From: Colwellia sp. C2M11 | Lineage (GTDB): Bacteria > Pseudomonadota > Gammaproteobacteria > Enterobacterales > Alteromonadaceae | Length of the DNA stretch: 64,000 nucleotides | Assembly (NCBI RefSeq): GCF_018860915.1 | Contig: NZ_JAHKQD010000015.1 | Location: forward strand, 62,001-126,000 | Direction of reading: 5' to 3' | In this document: in pieces, positions 23,051 through 31,606 of the stretch | Layout of the letters: every line of letters begins with the position of its first letter | How positions within the stretch are numbered: the stretch's first letter is position 1 | Notes under the pieces: generated by a model | What the model saw: only the letters and a program-made list of their open reading frames with translations | Databases searched by the model: none | What the model was told of the DNA's origin: nothing | Program-made: the position numbers and the translations under genes

Positions 23051-23362
23051 TTAGCCATTAATACCAGTAATTTTCACTTCAGTGAACCATTGACGATGGC
23101 CCGCTTGTTTACGTGAATGCTTACGACGTTTGAATTTTACAATAGTAATTTTATCAGCACGACCTTGGTTAACAACCTCAGCCACTACTTTACCACCGGC
23201 AACATAAGGTGCGCCTACGTTGATTTTTTCGCCATCGGCGATCATTAGAACGTTATCAAATTCTACTGCTGCGCCTACTTCAAGCTCAAGCTTTTCTAGA
23301 CGAACTGTTTGTCCTTCGGTTACACGATGCTGTTTACCACCGCTTTGGAATACCGCGTACAT
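23051..23362 (-). CDS. rplU: 50S ribosomal protein L21
   Basis: A 103-residue L21 starting [14 protein letters not shown], with the C-terminal [14 protein letters not shown] block that contacts 23S rRNA. The frame extends 7 codons further upstream, but CGGAG placed eight bases before the ATG at 23362 and the family's usual N-terminus decide this start. It is first gene of the rplU-rpmA operon and divergent from ispB over a 280-base spacer. Confidence 0.97.
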   Translation of the reverse strand: MYAVFQSGGKQHRVTEGQTVRLEKLELEVGAAVEFDNVLMIADGEKINVGAPYVAGGKVVAEVVNQGRADKITIVKFKRRKHSRKQAGHRQWFTEVKITGING

Positions 23363-23642
23363 AGCTACTCCGTACTGCGTCATCTCTTAGTTAAGTTAAA
23401 TGACGCTAAATTTAAAAATATAGGGCGCGAATTCTACGCGAAGAAAGCTAACAGAGCAAGAAGAAAAACGATCATTTCTAAAGTTTTTCTTCTATTTAAG
23501 CAAATAACTACAATAAAATATTAATTTAAGAACAAAGTACTCAGAAAGCACGTTTGTCGCTTTATTGTCGGGCAATTTAGTGTAGAATTTGACAGATTAG
23601 CCTTATATTTTAAACTACTAGCCGAAGCGGAAATAAAGTACT

Positions 23643-24629
23643 GTGGACATAAAAGCAATTCAAGCACTCTCTCAACATGACATGAACAAAGTTAATGAAC
23701 TTATTCATGGGCAATTACATTCAGACGTTGCTTTAATAAATCAATTAGGTATTTATATTGTTAATGCGGGCGGTAAGCGAATGCGCCCAATGCTGACAGT
23801 GTTAACAGCACAAGCATTAAACCATGATCAGTCAATAGCATTAGATGATCGACATTGTACTATTGCGGCAATTATTGAATTCATTCATACGGCAACTTTA
23901 TTACATGATGATGTCGTTGATGAGTCAAATATGCGTCGAGGTCGTGAAACAGCCAATGCTTTATTCGGCAATAGTGCTAGTGTTTTAGTTGGTGATTTTC
24001 TTTATACACGTTCTTTTCAAATGATGACTAAATTGGGTGATATGCACATCATGGATATTTTATCTGATGCAACCAATATTGTTGCCGAAGGTGAAGTATT
24101 ACAATTAATGAATTGTAATGATCCTGATACTACCGAAGAAAGTTACATGCAAGTTATTTACTGTAAAACGGCTAAGCTGTTTGAAGCAGCTACACGCTTA
24201 GCTGCAGTTATTACTAAGCAAGATAGCAAAGTTGAACAGGCGATGGCTGATTATGGAAAATATTTAGGTACGGCATTCCAACTAGTAGATGACATAATGG
24301 ATTACACCGCAGACGCCCAAGAAATGGGAAAAAATGTTGGCGATGATCTTTCTGAAGGCAAACCAACATTGCCTTTACTTTATACTATGGCGCATGGCTC
24401 AGAGCTACAAAAACAGTTAGTGAGAGATGCAATTGAACATGGCAATGGGATGGAGCATTTAGACGAAATTCTTGACGCTATGCAGCAAACAGGCGCCTTA
24501 AAATATACCCAGAAAAAAGCCGAAATAGAAGCAGACAAAGCGATTAATGCTTTATCGATATTACCCGAATCTGATTATAAGAAAGCATTAACGGCATTAG
24601 CACATATCGCAGCAAACAGAAGTGCCTAA
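23643..24629 (+). CDS. ispB: Octaprenyl diphosphate synthase
   Basis: A 328-residue trans-polyprenyl diphosphate synthase that extends farnesyl diphosphate with isopentenyl diphosphate to make the quinone side chain. It starts with GTG. The first aspartate-rich motif is LLHDDVVDE near 89-97 and the second is VDDIMDY near 215. GGKRMRP is the basic substrate site. The N-terminus is collinear with E. coli IspB, supporting the GTG. The rplU/ispB divergent pair is the usual gammaproteobacterial arrangement. Confidence 0.94.
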   Translation: MDIKAIQALSQHDMNKVNELIHGQLHSDVALINQLGIYIVNAGGKRMRPMLTVLTAQALNHDQSIALDDRHCTIAAIIEFIHTATLLHDDVVDESNMRRGRETANALFGNSASVLVGDFLYTRSFQMMTKLGDMHIMDILSDATNIVAEGEVLQLMNCNDPDTTEESYMQVIYCKTAKLFEAATRLAAVITKQDSKVEQAMADYGKYLGTAFQLVDDIMDYTADAQEMGKNVGDDLSEGKPTLPLLYTMAHGSELQKQLVRDAIEHGNGMEHLDEILDAMQQTGALKYTQKKAEIEADKAINALSILPESDYKKALTALAHIAANRSA

Positions 24630-24726
24630 TTCATTAATACAAAGTTAAATTATTGATGATTAACTATATGTAATCCTTTAGTTAATACGACAATTATTCA
24701 AATTATACTGCTTACGAGAAAACATT

Positions 24727-25137
24727 ATGAGTTCAGATAATATATACGAAAATAATCCTTTACACGGGGTTGGTTTAGAACAAGTAATCACAGAGTTAGT
24801 TGATCATTATGGCTTTGACATTATGGATGCTTACTTAAATTTAAATTGTTTTAAAAATAAGCCTAGTATTCAATCAAGTTTAAAGTTTTTGAAAAAAACT
24901 GAATGGGCAAAAGATAAAGTTGAAGCTTTTTATTTATATCAGTATAAAAATTTACCGCGTGCAGATGACACTCAATTTGAATTACCTCCTCGTGATCGTA
25001 TAGTGCCTGCAGATCAAAAGCCAGGAGAGCCTGCAGAGTTAAGTTTTGAAGATGCTGAACGTCTACGTCAGAAACGAGCTGAGAAAACACGAGCTAGAGC
25101 TGCTGCAGCTACTCCAGGGAACCCTTGGGGTAGATAA
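24727..25137 (+). CDS. VF530-family (DUF2132) DNA-binding-like protein with C-terminal tail
   Basis: A 136-residue protein. Residues about 8-76 match the small VF530/DUF2132 fold, with NPLHGVGLEQ and CFKNKPSIQSSLKFLKKTEWAKDKVEAFY-type motifs; the VF530 structure suggested a DNA-binding-like fold. The remaining 60 residues are an acidic then arginine-rich low-complexity tail (AERLRQKRAEKTRARAAA) ending in NPWGR, which is extra to the core family. Function unknown. It is convergent with mdh, with a shared terminator at 25151. Confidence 0.78.
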   Translation: MSSDNIYENNPLHGVGLEQVITELVDHYGFDIMDAYLNLNCFKNKPSIQSSLKFLKKTEWAKDKVEAFYLYQYKNLPRADDTQFELPPRDRIVPADQKPGEPAELSFEDAERLRQKRAEKTRARAAAATPGNPWGR

Positions 25138-25150
25138 AAAAGAATTAAAT

Positions 25151-25188
25151 AAAAAGGGGTTTTAATCATACGATTAAAACCCCTTTTT
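25151..25188. terminator. Bidirectional terminator between VF530-type gene and mdh
   Basis: A perfect 17-bp stem (25151-25167 / 25172-25188) with a GGGG/CCCC core, loop ATAC and T runs on both strands, placed between the convergent genes. Confidence 0.92.
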
Positions 25189-25207
25189 ATTTACCGTTAA
25201 CTTGGCT

Positions 25208-26140
25208 TTATGCCATGAAGTCAACGCCTTCTTTAATATCAGCTTTTAATGTTTCAAGCATGTCATTCTTAGCTTTCTCTTCAAACGCACTTAACTCACC
25301 GTAAGGTAATATTTCAGCAACACCGTTTACACCTAAACGTACTGGGTGAGCGAAATATGGAGCATCGCCACCATCAACGTCAACATAAGCGTAATCTACA
25401 ACATCTTCGCCTTGTAAACCTTTAACTAAAGATAAACAAAAACGAGCTGCTGCTGCGCCCATTGAAAGTGTCGCAGAACCGCCACCCGCTTTAGCATTTA
25501 CAACTTCTGTACCTGCATTTTGAATGCGTGGAGTTAATGCAGCTACTTCTTCATCAGAGAAAGTAACACCTTCAACTTGTGAAAGAAGTGGTAAGATAGT
25601 TGTACCTGAGTGACCACCAATTACTGGAACTTTAACTGTTGCTACGTCTAAGCCTTTAAGCTCAGCAACAAATGCTTCACTACGAATAACATCTAATGTT
25701 GTTACACCAAATACACGGTTCTTGTCATAAGTACCCGCTTTTTTGAATACTTCAGCAACAATTGGCACAGTACCGTTAACTGGGTTAGTAATAATACCCA
25801 CTAACGCTTTTGGACAATTAGCAACAATGCCTTCTGCCAATGTTTTGATAATACCTGCGTTTACTGCAAATAAATCAGCACGGTCCATACCTGGCTTACG
25901 AGGCATACCTGCTGGAATAATTACAATATCAGCACCTGAAAGTGCACCAGCTAAATCATCAGCACCAAAACCTTCAACTTTAACAGCTGTAGGGATATGA
26001 GATAAATCTACCGCCACACCTGGAACAACAGGGGCAACATCATAAAGTGATAACTCTGAACCTGCCGGTAATTGAGTTTTTAATAATAAAGATAATGCTT
26101 GGCCAATACCGCCTGCTGCGCCTAAAACTGCTACTTTCAT
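25208..26140 (-). CDS. mdh: Malate dehydrogenase
   Basis: A 310-residue NAD-dependent malate dehydrogenase of the TCA cycle, with the usual gammaproteobacterial length. The Rossmann motif [15 protein letters not shown] is at residues 7-21. Substrate-binding arginines lie in [15 protein letters not shown] sits at the cofactor, and the catalytic histidine is in VIGGHSG. GGAGAG precedes the ATG. It is divergent from argR. The family gene is often repressed by ArcA, whose gene is at 2520. Confidence 0.97.
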   Translation of the reverse strand: MKVAVLGAAGGIGQALSLLLKTQLPAGSELSLYDVAPVVPGVAVDLSHIPTAVKVEGFGADDLAGALSGADIVIIPAGMPRKPGMDRADLFAVNAGIIKTLAEGIVANCPKALVGIITNPVNGTVPIVAEVFKKAGTYDKNRVFGVTTLDVIRSEAFVAELKGLDVATVKVPVIGGHSGTTILPLLSQVEGVTFSDEEVAALTPRIQNAGTEVVNAKAGGGSATLSMGAAAARFCLSLVKGLQGEDVVDYAYVDVDGGDAPYFAHPVRLGVNGVAEILPYGELSAFEEKAKNDMLETLKADIKEGVDFMA

Positions 26141-26393
26141 GTGTTCTCTCCGAGATTTAATAGGGTTAAATTAAGGCCCGCTGGCCTTAATTTCATTTTA
26201 ACAAAAAAATTTGAGTAAATACGTAAAAATTTGCTGCGCAAAAGATATAGCATAGGCAGCAAAAAAACAATTAATATTCATTTATACCGTATATTTATCT
26301 ATATGATAGCGTATAATGCTCTTTTTCAAAAACACAACTTTAGTATTATAGCAAATAGATTAATTATCTTTTATAAGGTTTTCATATCAAATA

Positions 26394-26867
26394 ATGAATG
26401 GTCAACAAAAACAAGAAGCATTAGTGCAAGCATTTAAAGATTTATTAAAGCAAGAGCAATTTGGCTCTCAAGGTGAAATAGTTGATGCGTTGAAAACGCA
26501 GGGCTTTAATAATATCAGCCAATCAAAAATATCACGGATGTTAAGTAAATTTGGTGCAGTTCGCACCCGTAATGCCCGCCAAGAAATGGTTTATTGCTTA
26601 CCAGCAGAGTTAGGTGTTCCCACCGCACAAAGCCCGTTGAAACAATTAGTATTAGAAATTGAGCATAATGGCATTATGATCATTATTCAAACGAGCCCTG
26701 GTGCAGCACAATTAATCGCTCGTTTACTTGATAGCTTAAGTAAAAGTGATGGTGTCTTAGGTACAATTGCAGGCGACGATACTATATTTATTGCACCAAC
26801 TGATGTAAACAACATTCAAGAAACCATTAATAAACTAGAATGTCTTTTTAGTAAAAAGCTTAGTTAG
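26394..26867 (+). CDS. argR: Arginine repressor
   Basis: A 157-residue ArgR that senses L-arginine and represses arginine biosynthesis as a hexamer. The N-terminal winged helix contains [10 protein letters not shown] and [19 protein letters not shown]. The C-terminal oligomerisation and arginine-binding domain contains [14 protein letters not shown] and [13 protein letters not shown], with the conserved GDDT that contacts arginine. The divergent mdh/argR pair is standard for gammaproteobacteria. Confidence 0.96.
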   Translation: MNGQQKQEALVQAFKDLLKQEQFGSQGEIVDALKTQGFNNISQSKISRMLSKFGAVRTRNARQEMVYCLPAELGVPTAQSPLKQLVLEIEHNGIMIIIQTSPGAAQLIARLLDSLSKSDGVLGTIAGDDTIFIAPTDVNNIQETINKLECLFSKKLS

Positions 26868-26874
26868 TTTACTG

Positions 26875-29800
26875 CTATTTATGTTCGTTTGATTCTATCG
26901 CCTCGAGTATACTCGTCAACAACAATGTCGCAGTAACTGGTTTAGCAATGTGTTGATTCATGCCTGCATCTAAACTGCTTAGCTTGTCTTCTTCACGTGC
27001 ATGCGCAGTCATCGCTATAATAGGTAAATGTTCATATTTATCTAACTTTCTAATTTCTTTTGTTGCGGTTAACCCATCCATCACAGGCATTTGAATGTCC
27101 ATTAATACAACATCAAATGTCTGTACTTCAAGTAAATCTAAAGCCTTTTGACCATTATCTGCAATAATAACCTTTGCTTGCATGCTTTTGAGTAGTTCTT
27201 TAGCAACTAGCTGATTAATAAGATTGTCTTCAACTAGCAATACTTTTACATTAGATAAGTCAGCCTTGTCGTTCTGGCTTTCTTTGCTTAGTAACTGTGT
27301 CTTAGGTACAGAAGCCGTATTATTCGTTAACTCCTGATTATTTTTTTCTGTGAACTTATTTGATAACAACACTTTCACTATTTTGTCTAACGAATAACGA
27401 TATAAAGGGGTATCAAGTAAAGTATAAGGGATTTTTAAACTATCAAGTTGTTGACATGTGTTGGGCTTTAATTCACTCATACCTGGCTGACACAATCCCA
27501 CTAAATCAATCAGATTCACCGCTTTGTCATTAACATCATGCTCTATAAAGGTTTGCTCATCTATTAATAAAATGACCTGATCAGTTGGTGATTTTTTTTG
27601 CTGTAATACATCATTTAATTCAATTAAATTATTAAATTGATAATAGTACCAAGACTGCGCCTTAATAGTTTGAATACAACTTGTTGACAGCTCATGATTA
27701 ATGCTACAGATATGGAGCCTTGATGTTTCATTACTTACTGCACTAGAGAAGTCGGAATTCATCATGGTTTCTTCATTAGGAATAGAAAAAGGCAAAATAA
27801 AACTAAACTCACACCCCTCACCTAAATCGCTTTTTACGGTTATCTCTCCTCCGAGTAACTTAACTATTTGCTGACAAATAGATAAACCTAAACCTGAGCC
27901 ACCATATTTTCTAGTCATAGAAATATCAGCTTGAGAAAATACTTCAAATAAATGCGCTTGGTTCTCCTTCGAAATCCCTATACCAGTGTCTTTAACTCGA
28001 AACCGAAGTAAAACATTCGTTTCACTTAAGCCAATAGAATCAATGAACAAGTCAATATTGCCTTGTTCAGTAAATTTAGTTGCATTATTCAATAAGTTTG
28101 ATAATACCTGAACTAAACGCATGGCATCACTCATCACAAAACGAGGAACATTGGCATCTAGCTCTACTCGCATGTTGAGTTTTTTAGTATGAATAGTCGC
28201 AGCATTTAATTTAAGTGCCGTATCTATTACTGACGGTAAATCGATAACCTCCTTAACAATAACCATTTTACCTGCTTCAATTTTAGATAAATCAAGTAAT
28301 TCATCAATAAGGTGTAGCAGTGAAAAGGCTGCTGTTTGAGCATTGGTTAAATAATGTTCTTGTCGCGCATCGAGCTGAGTCCCCGTTAACAAATTAATCA
28401 TCCCTTGTATGGCATTAATTGGCGTTCTAATTTCATGGCTCATATTAGCTAAAAACTGAATTTTAACTTTGTTAGCATACTCGGCTTGGTCTTTAGCACT
28501 TTCTAACGCTGATTGCGTTGCTTGTTGTTCCGTAACATTTTGTAAAATAGTAATGGTACCCAGTATTTTCCCTTCATCATTGGTAAACTGATTACAAAAA
28601 CCTTGATAAATCTCATCTCCAGCTTCTAACAATGACTGTTGAGGATATTCACCATCAAATGTGGCATTCAATTTATCAAGTTGATGTGCCAATAGTTTTG
28701 GTATGAACTGGCTAGCTTCTATTCCAAGCATTGAACTTTCTAATCGACCAGTTAACTGTTCAAATGAGTGATTACAACCCATTAATTTACCATTAGGATC
28801 ATTAAAAATAATTAGCTCAGGAATAGCATTCATAACTGAACGTAATAAAACATAGTCACGTTGATGTTGAGTGCTTGTTTCTAGTAATGCTTTAGTTTTT
28901 TCGTGTACTCTGCTGTCCAGCACCTCATTTTGCTCTTTTAATTGCAGTAATAAGCTGCGATTTTGTGTAAATATATCTTCAACTAAAATAAACCAATGTA
29001 ACCAGTCAGCATTTGCTTTTACTTTTCCTGGGTCACCTTGAGAGCAAAATTCAATATGACTAATAAAGTCATGTGTTGGTTTAATGAAACTTCGTCTTGT
29101 CATGGCATTTACCAACATCAAAAAAGCAAAAAGCCCAATCAATAAGATAGTAAACATAAAAATAAAATGATTTCTTAAAGGCGAAATAAAGCTTGAGTAG
29201 GGCTGATACTTTAATAGCGTCCATCCGTTAATAGGTAAAGATTGCGTTTCAACAAACCAATCACCAATTTGTATTGAATCTGGTAGTTGTGCTAAATGCT
29301 CTGCTTGTAAGTGATGTAAATCGTTAGGTAATAGTTTTTGCCATGAGGCTCTATAATTTAATGACTTTTTACCTTGTTGTTTAAAAATTAAAATATCATT
29401 CTGCTGATTAAGCAGTACTAGCGCCTGATCATCAGATGTTAGCGCCAATAAACTTTGCTGCAAGCGCGTTAAACTAATATCAATAACGACCGCTCCTACC
29501 ATCTCTGTATGTCGATAAACGCCAAGACCTAAAGAGAAGTTCATCCCTGTACCCGCAGCATCAATATAAGGCAAAGACCAAATAACTTTATTATTATCTA
29601 AACCTAATGCTTGTATTTTTTTAGCGTGGGCATTGGTGAGCATTCGGTCACTGAACCGCCAGCTATCGCGACCAATCCAAGGATAAATATTAACGAACTG
29701 ATCAACTGAAATATAATAAAACCAATTAGCTTCTTCGATAATTTTTTGTGCGGTAACAAAAGCAGGCGTTAACGCATTAGCCATAGCAATTTCTTGATTT

Positions 29801-30216
29801 TTTAAGCGTGAAAATGTATCTATATCACCAAAACCTGTGATATTACCACTGATACGTTTGTCCTCATTTATGGAACTTCGTGCTGCGATATCAAGAAAGA
29901 ACAATGCGCCATCTTGTCGTAATGGTGGGGGTTTAAAATATAGTTCGTCAGGGTGCTTGAGAATATATTGAGCATATTCCTGAATACCAACGACCGCTTG
30001 TTCACTTTGCACTAACATACCATTTAGTTGCTCTGCTTGAGCGGTTAATTGGGTTAAGCTCTTCTGTTTATGCTCGGATAACTCACTATAATACCGTAAT
30101 GAAGCCGCAGTTAATGCAATAAAAACAATGATAATAAATGCAACAACAACAGCTGTGTTGTATCGTTTAAATACAGTATTTTCTGCGGTTTTTTCTAACA
30201 AAGCCGATCCCTTCAC
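26875..30216 (-). CDS. arcS: Hybrid sensor histidine kinase, Cache-PAS-HK-REC-REC (ArcS-like)
   Basis: An 1113-residue inner-membrane hybrid kinase. TM helices at about 21-40 and 349-371 bracket a large periplasmic Cache-type sensor. Then come a coiled coil, a PAS domain (about 455-570), HisKA with NMSHEIRTP (His near 593), HATPase with DTGIGI and GGSGLGLSI, and two receivers. The first receiver (about 850-960) is degenerate: LLIDEQ keeps an Asp near 885, but the usual lysine loop reads LDTPLYR. The second (about 990-1105) is intact, with LMDIQMPVMDG (Asp near 1039), MTAHA and AKPV. It has no Hpt domain. This matches Shewanella ArcS from memory. The symbol is an inference from architecture and from arcA plus the Hpt gene in the same window. 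Confidence 0.75.
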   Translation of the reverse strand: MKGSALLEKTAENTVFKRYNTAVVVAFIIIVFIALTAASLRYYSELSEHKQKSLTQLTAQAEQLNGMLVQSEQAVVGIQEYAQYILKHPDELYFKPPPLRQDGALFFLDIAARSSINEDKRISGNITGFGDIDTFSRLKNQEIAMANALTPAFVTAQKIIEEANWFYYISVDQFVNIYPWIGRDSWRFSDRMLTNAHAKKIQALGLDNNKVIWSLPYIDAAGTGMNFSLGLGVYRHTEMVGAVVIDISLTRLQQSLLALTSDDQALVLLNQQNDILIFKQQGKKSLNYRASWQKLLPNDLHHLQAEHLAQLPDSIQIGDWFVETQSLPINGWTLLKYQPYSSFISPLRNHFIFMFTILLIGLFAFLMLVNAMTRRSFIKPTHDFISHIEFCSQGDPGKVKANADWLHWFILVEDIFTQNRSLLLQLKEQNEVLDSRVHEKTKALLETSTQHQRDYVLLRSVMNAIPELIIFNDPNGKLMGCNHSFEQLTGRLESSMLGIEASQFIPKLLAHQLDKLNATFDGEYPQQSLLEAGDEIYQGFCNQFTNDEGKILGTITILQNVTEQQATQSALESAKDQAEYANKVKIQFLANMSHEIRTPINAIQGMINLLTGTQLDARQEHYLTNAQTAAFSLLHLIDELLDLSKIEAGKMVIVKEVIDLPSVIDTALKLNAATIHTKKLNMRVELDANVPRFVMSDAMRLVQVLSNLLNNATKFTEQGNIDLFIDSIGLSETNVLLRFRVKDTGIGISKENQAHLFEVFSQADISMTRKYGGSGLGLSICQQIVKLLGGEITVKSDLGEGCEFSFILPFSIPNEETMMNSDFSSAVSNETSRLHICSINHELSTSCIQTIKAQSWYYYQFNNLIELNDVLQQKKSPTDQVILLIDEQTFIEHDVNDKAVNLIDLVGLCQPGMSELKPNTCQQLDSLKIPYTLLDTPLYRYSLDKIVKVLLSNKFTEKNNQELTNNTASVPKTQLLSKESQNDKADLSNVKVLLVEDNLINQLVAKELLKSMQAKVIIADNGQKALDLLEVQTFDVVLMDIQMPVMDGLTATKEIRKLDKYEHLPIIAMTAHAREEDKLSSLDAGMNQHIAKPVTATLLLTSILEAIESNEHK

Positions 30217-30545
30217 AAAATATTAGTCTTCATTTTAGCTAATGTACCTATTTGATGTGCATAAGCATAATATTATTTTTACAAAAAAAAATAGTATGCC
30301 AAGCTATTCTCTTTATTTCACTTGCTCAAACTCAGCTCACTACTTCAGTTGATAAAAATAAAACCGACACTATGATAAAGCAAACTAAAGAGAATCAATA
30401 AACACTTGATATACAAATAATATAAGCGTACTTTCATTTGTATTACAAAAAATTAGGCTGGCACTAGCTGATTAAATTCTTAATAACGTAACATAAAATC
30501 ATAAAATATTATTTACCCCCATGCGCACATTATCAGGAAGAAACA
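30217..30545. other. Intergenic region, kinase / CDF exporter
   Basis: AT-rich spacer between divergent genes, with no terminator or clear operator that I can support. It must contain both promoters and leads into the short upstream ORF at 30546. Confidence 0.4.
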
Positions 30546-30611
30546 ATGAGTAGCTCAGCTCAAACATATAAAGGCAATTTAAAATATAAGGATAATTATT
30601 ATGGGGCATAA
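30546..30611 (+). CDS. Possible 21-codon leader peptide overlapping the CDF gene
   Basis: ATG at 30546 preceded by AGGAAG at good spacing. The 21-residue peptide is rich in Ser, Lys, Tyr and Asn, and its TAA (30609-30611) lies inside the first codons of the downstream exporter gene in another frame. An overlap of this kind suggests translational coupling. No known leader peptide is recognised, and chance is possible. Confidence 0.35.
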   Translation: MSSSAQTYKGNLKYKDNYYGA

Positions 30612-31506
30612 CCATTCACACGGTCACTCTCATAGTCATTCCCATGACGGAAAACTAAGTTTGGCAGTATTTATCAACATATTATTATCTGTAGCGCAGG
30701 TTGTTGGTGGTATTGTTTCAGGAAGCCTATCTCTTATAGCAGACGCTCTTCATAACTTAAGCGATGCAGGCGCTATTATTATCGCTATTGTGGCCAGAAA
30801 AATAGCACGAAAGCCAGCAAATAGTAATATGACTTATGGGTTTGAGCGCGCAGAAATATTAGGAGCACTTATTAATAGCACAACGCTATTGCTAGTAGGT
30901 GTTTATCTTATTTTTGAATCCATAGCTAAATATTTTAATCCAGAGCCTATTGATGGCTGGATCGTTGTTTGGATCGCGACTATTGCGTTAATTATAGATG
31001 CAGCAACAGCATGGCTAACCTATAAAGCTGGGGCAAAAAATAACTTAAACTTAAGAGCAGCCTTTATTCATAATATGTCTGATGCCTTCGCTTCTATTGT
31101 TGTTATCTTAGCTGGTACTCTTATCATTCTATATCAATGGTATGTGGTTGATTTAATAGCAACCATTGGTATTTCTATCTATGTGATATACCACGGTTTA
31201 TTACTGACTAAACAAACAATTAAAATTTTGATGCAAGCGGTTCCTGAAGATATTGATATTGATGAATTATGTGGTGAAATTGAAGGTATTCCTAGCATCA
31301 AAAAGATTAATCATATACATGTTTGGCAACTCGATGATAATAAAAAATTCTTAGAAGCACATGTCGCTTTAGAAATAGATCACATCGATAACGGGGTCGT
31401 TGAAATCAAAAAAATATTACTAAATAACTATGGTATCAAACACTCGACAATCGAAATTTGTCTTGATGCTCAAGAGCTAGCAAATAATTGTTATCAACGT
31501 GAATAA
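30601..31506 (+). CDS. Cation diffusion facilitator (zinc-type exporter)
   Basis: A 301-residue CDF protein of the CzcD/ZitB type, exporting Zn2+ (possibly Co2+ or Cd2+) in exchange for protons. The N-terminus is a histidine-rich metal-binding stretch (HNHSHGHSHSHSHD). Six TM helices follow, with the transport-site motifs HNLSD near 50-54 and HNMSD near 156-160, and then a cytoplasmic C-terminal domain (about 205-290) containing HIHVW. AAGGA lies before the ATG. A 10-bp inverted repeat at 31543/31572 lies downstream. Confidence 0.9.
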   Translation: MGHNHSHGHSHSHSHDGKLSLAVFINILLSVAQVVGGIVSGSLSLIADALHNLSDAGAIIIAIVARKIARKPANSNMTYGFERAEILGALINSTTLLLVGVYLIFESIAKYFNPEPIDGWIVVWIATIALIIDAATAWLTYKAGAKNNLNLRAAFIHNMSDAFASIVVILAGTLIILYQWYVVDLIATIGISIYVIYHGLLLTKQTIKILMQAVPEDIDIDELCGEIEGIPSIKKINHIHVWQLDDNKKFLEAHVALEIDHIDNGVVEIKKILLNNYGIKHSTIEICLDAQELANNCYQRE

Positions 31507-31542
31507 TAGCGGTTGTGAATAATTCATGCGGTATCTAACATT

Positions 31543-31581
31543 AACCATAGCTTAGCTATCAATTATTACTGAGCTATGGTT
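31543..31581. terminator. Hairpin between convergent CDF and GH3 genes
   Basis: Perfect 10-bp stem AACCATAGCT (31543-31552) / AGCTATGGTT (31572-31581) with a 19-base loop. There is no real T tract on either strand, so it is only a possible terminator. Confidence 0.4.
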
Positions 31582-31606
31582 TGCTATATCTTATATATCA
31601 CCAATG

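Noticed and set aside
26265-26300. Possible ARG boxes in the mdh/argR spacer
   Set aside because: TTAATATTCAT-like matches exist, but no pair at proper spacing fits the ArgR consensus well enough in such AT-rich DNA.
26231-26437. A 68-codon plus-strand ORF running into argR
   Set aside because: It overlaps the argR start in another frame, lies in AT-rich promoter sequence, and has no RBS or family resemblance.
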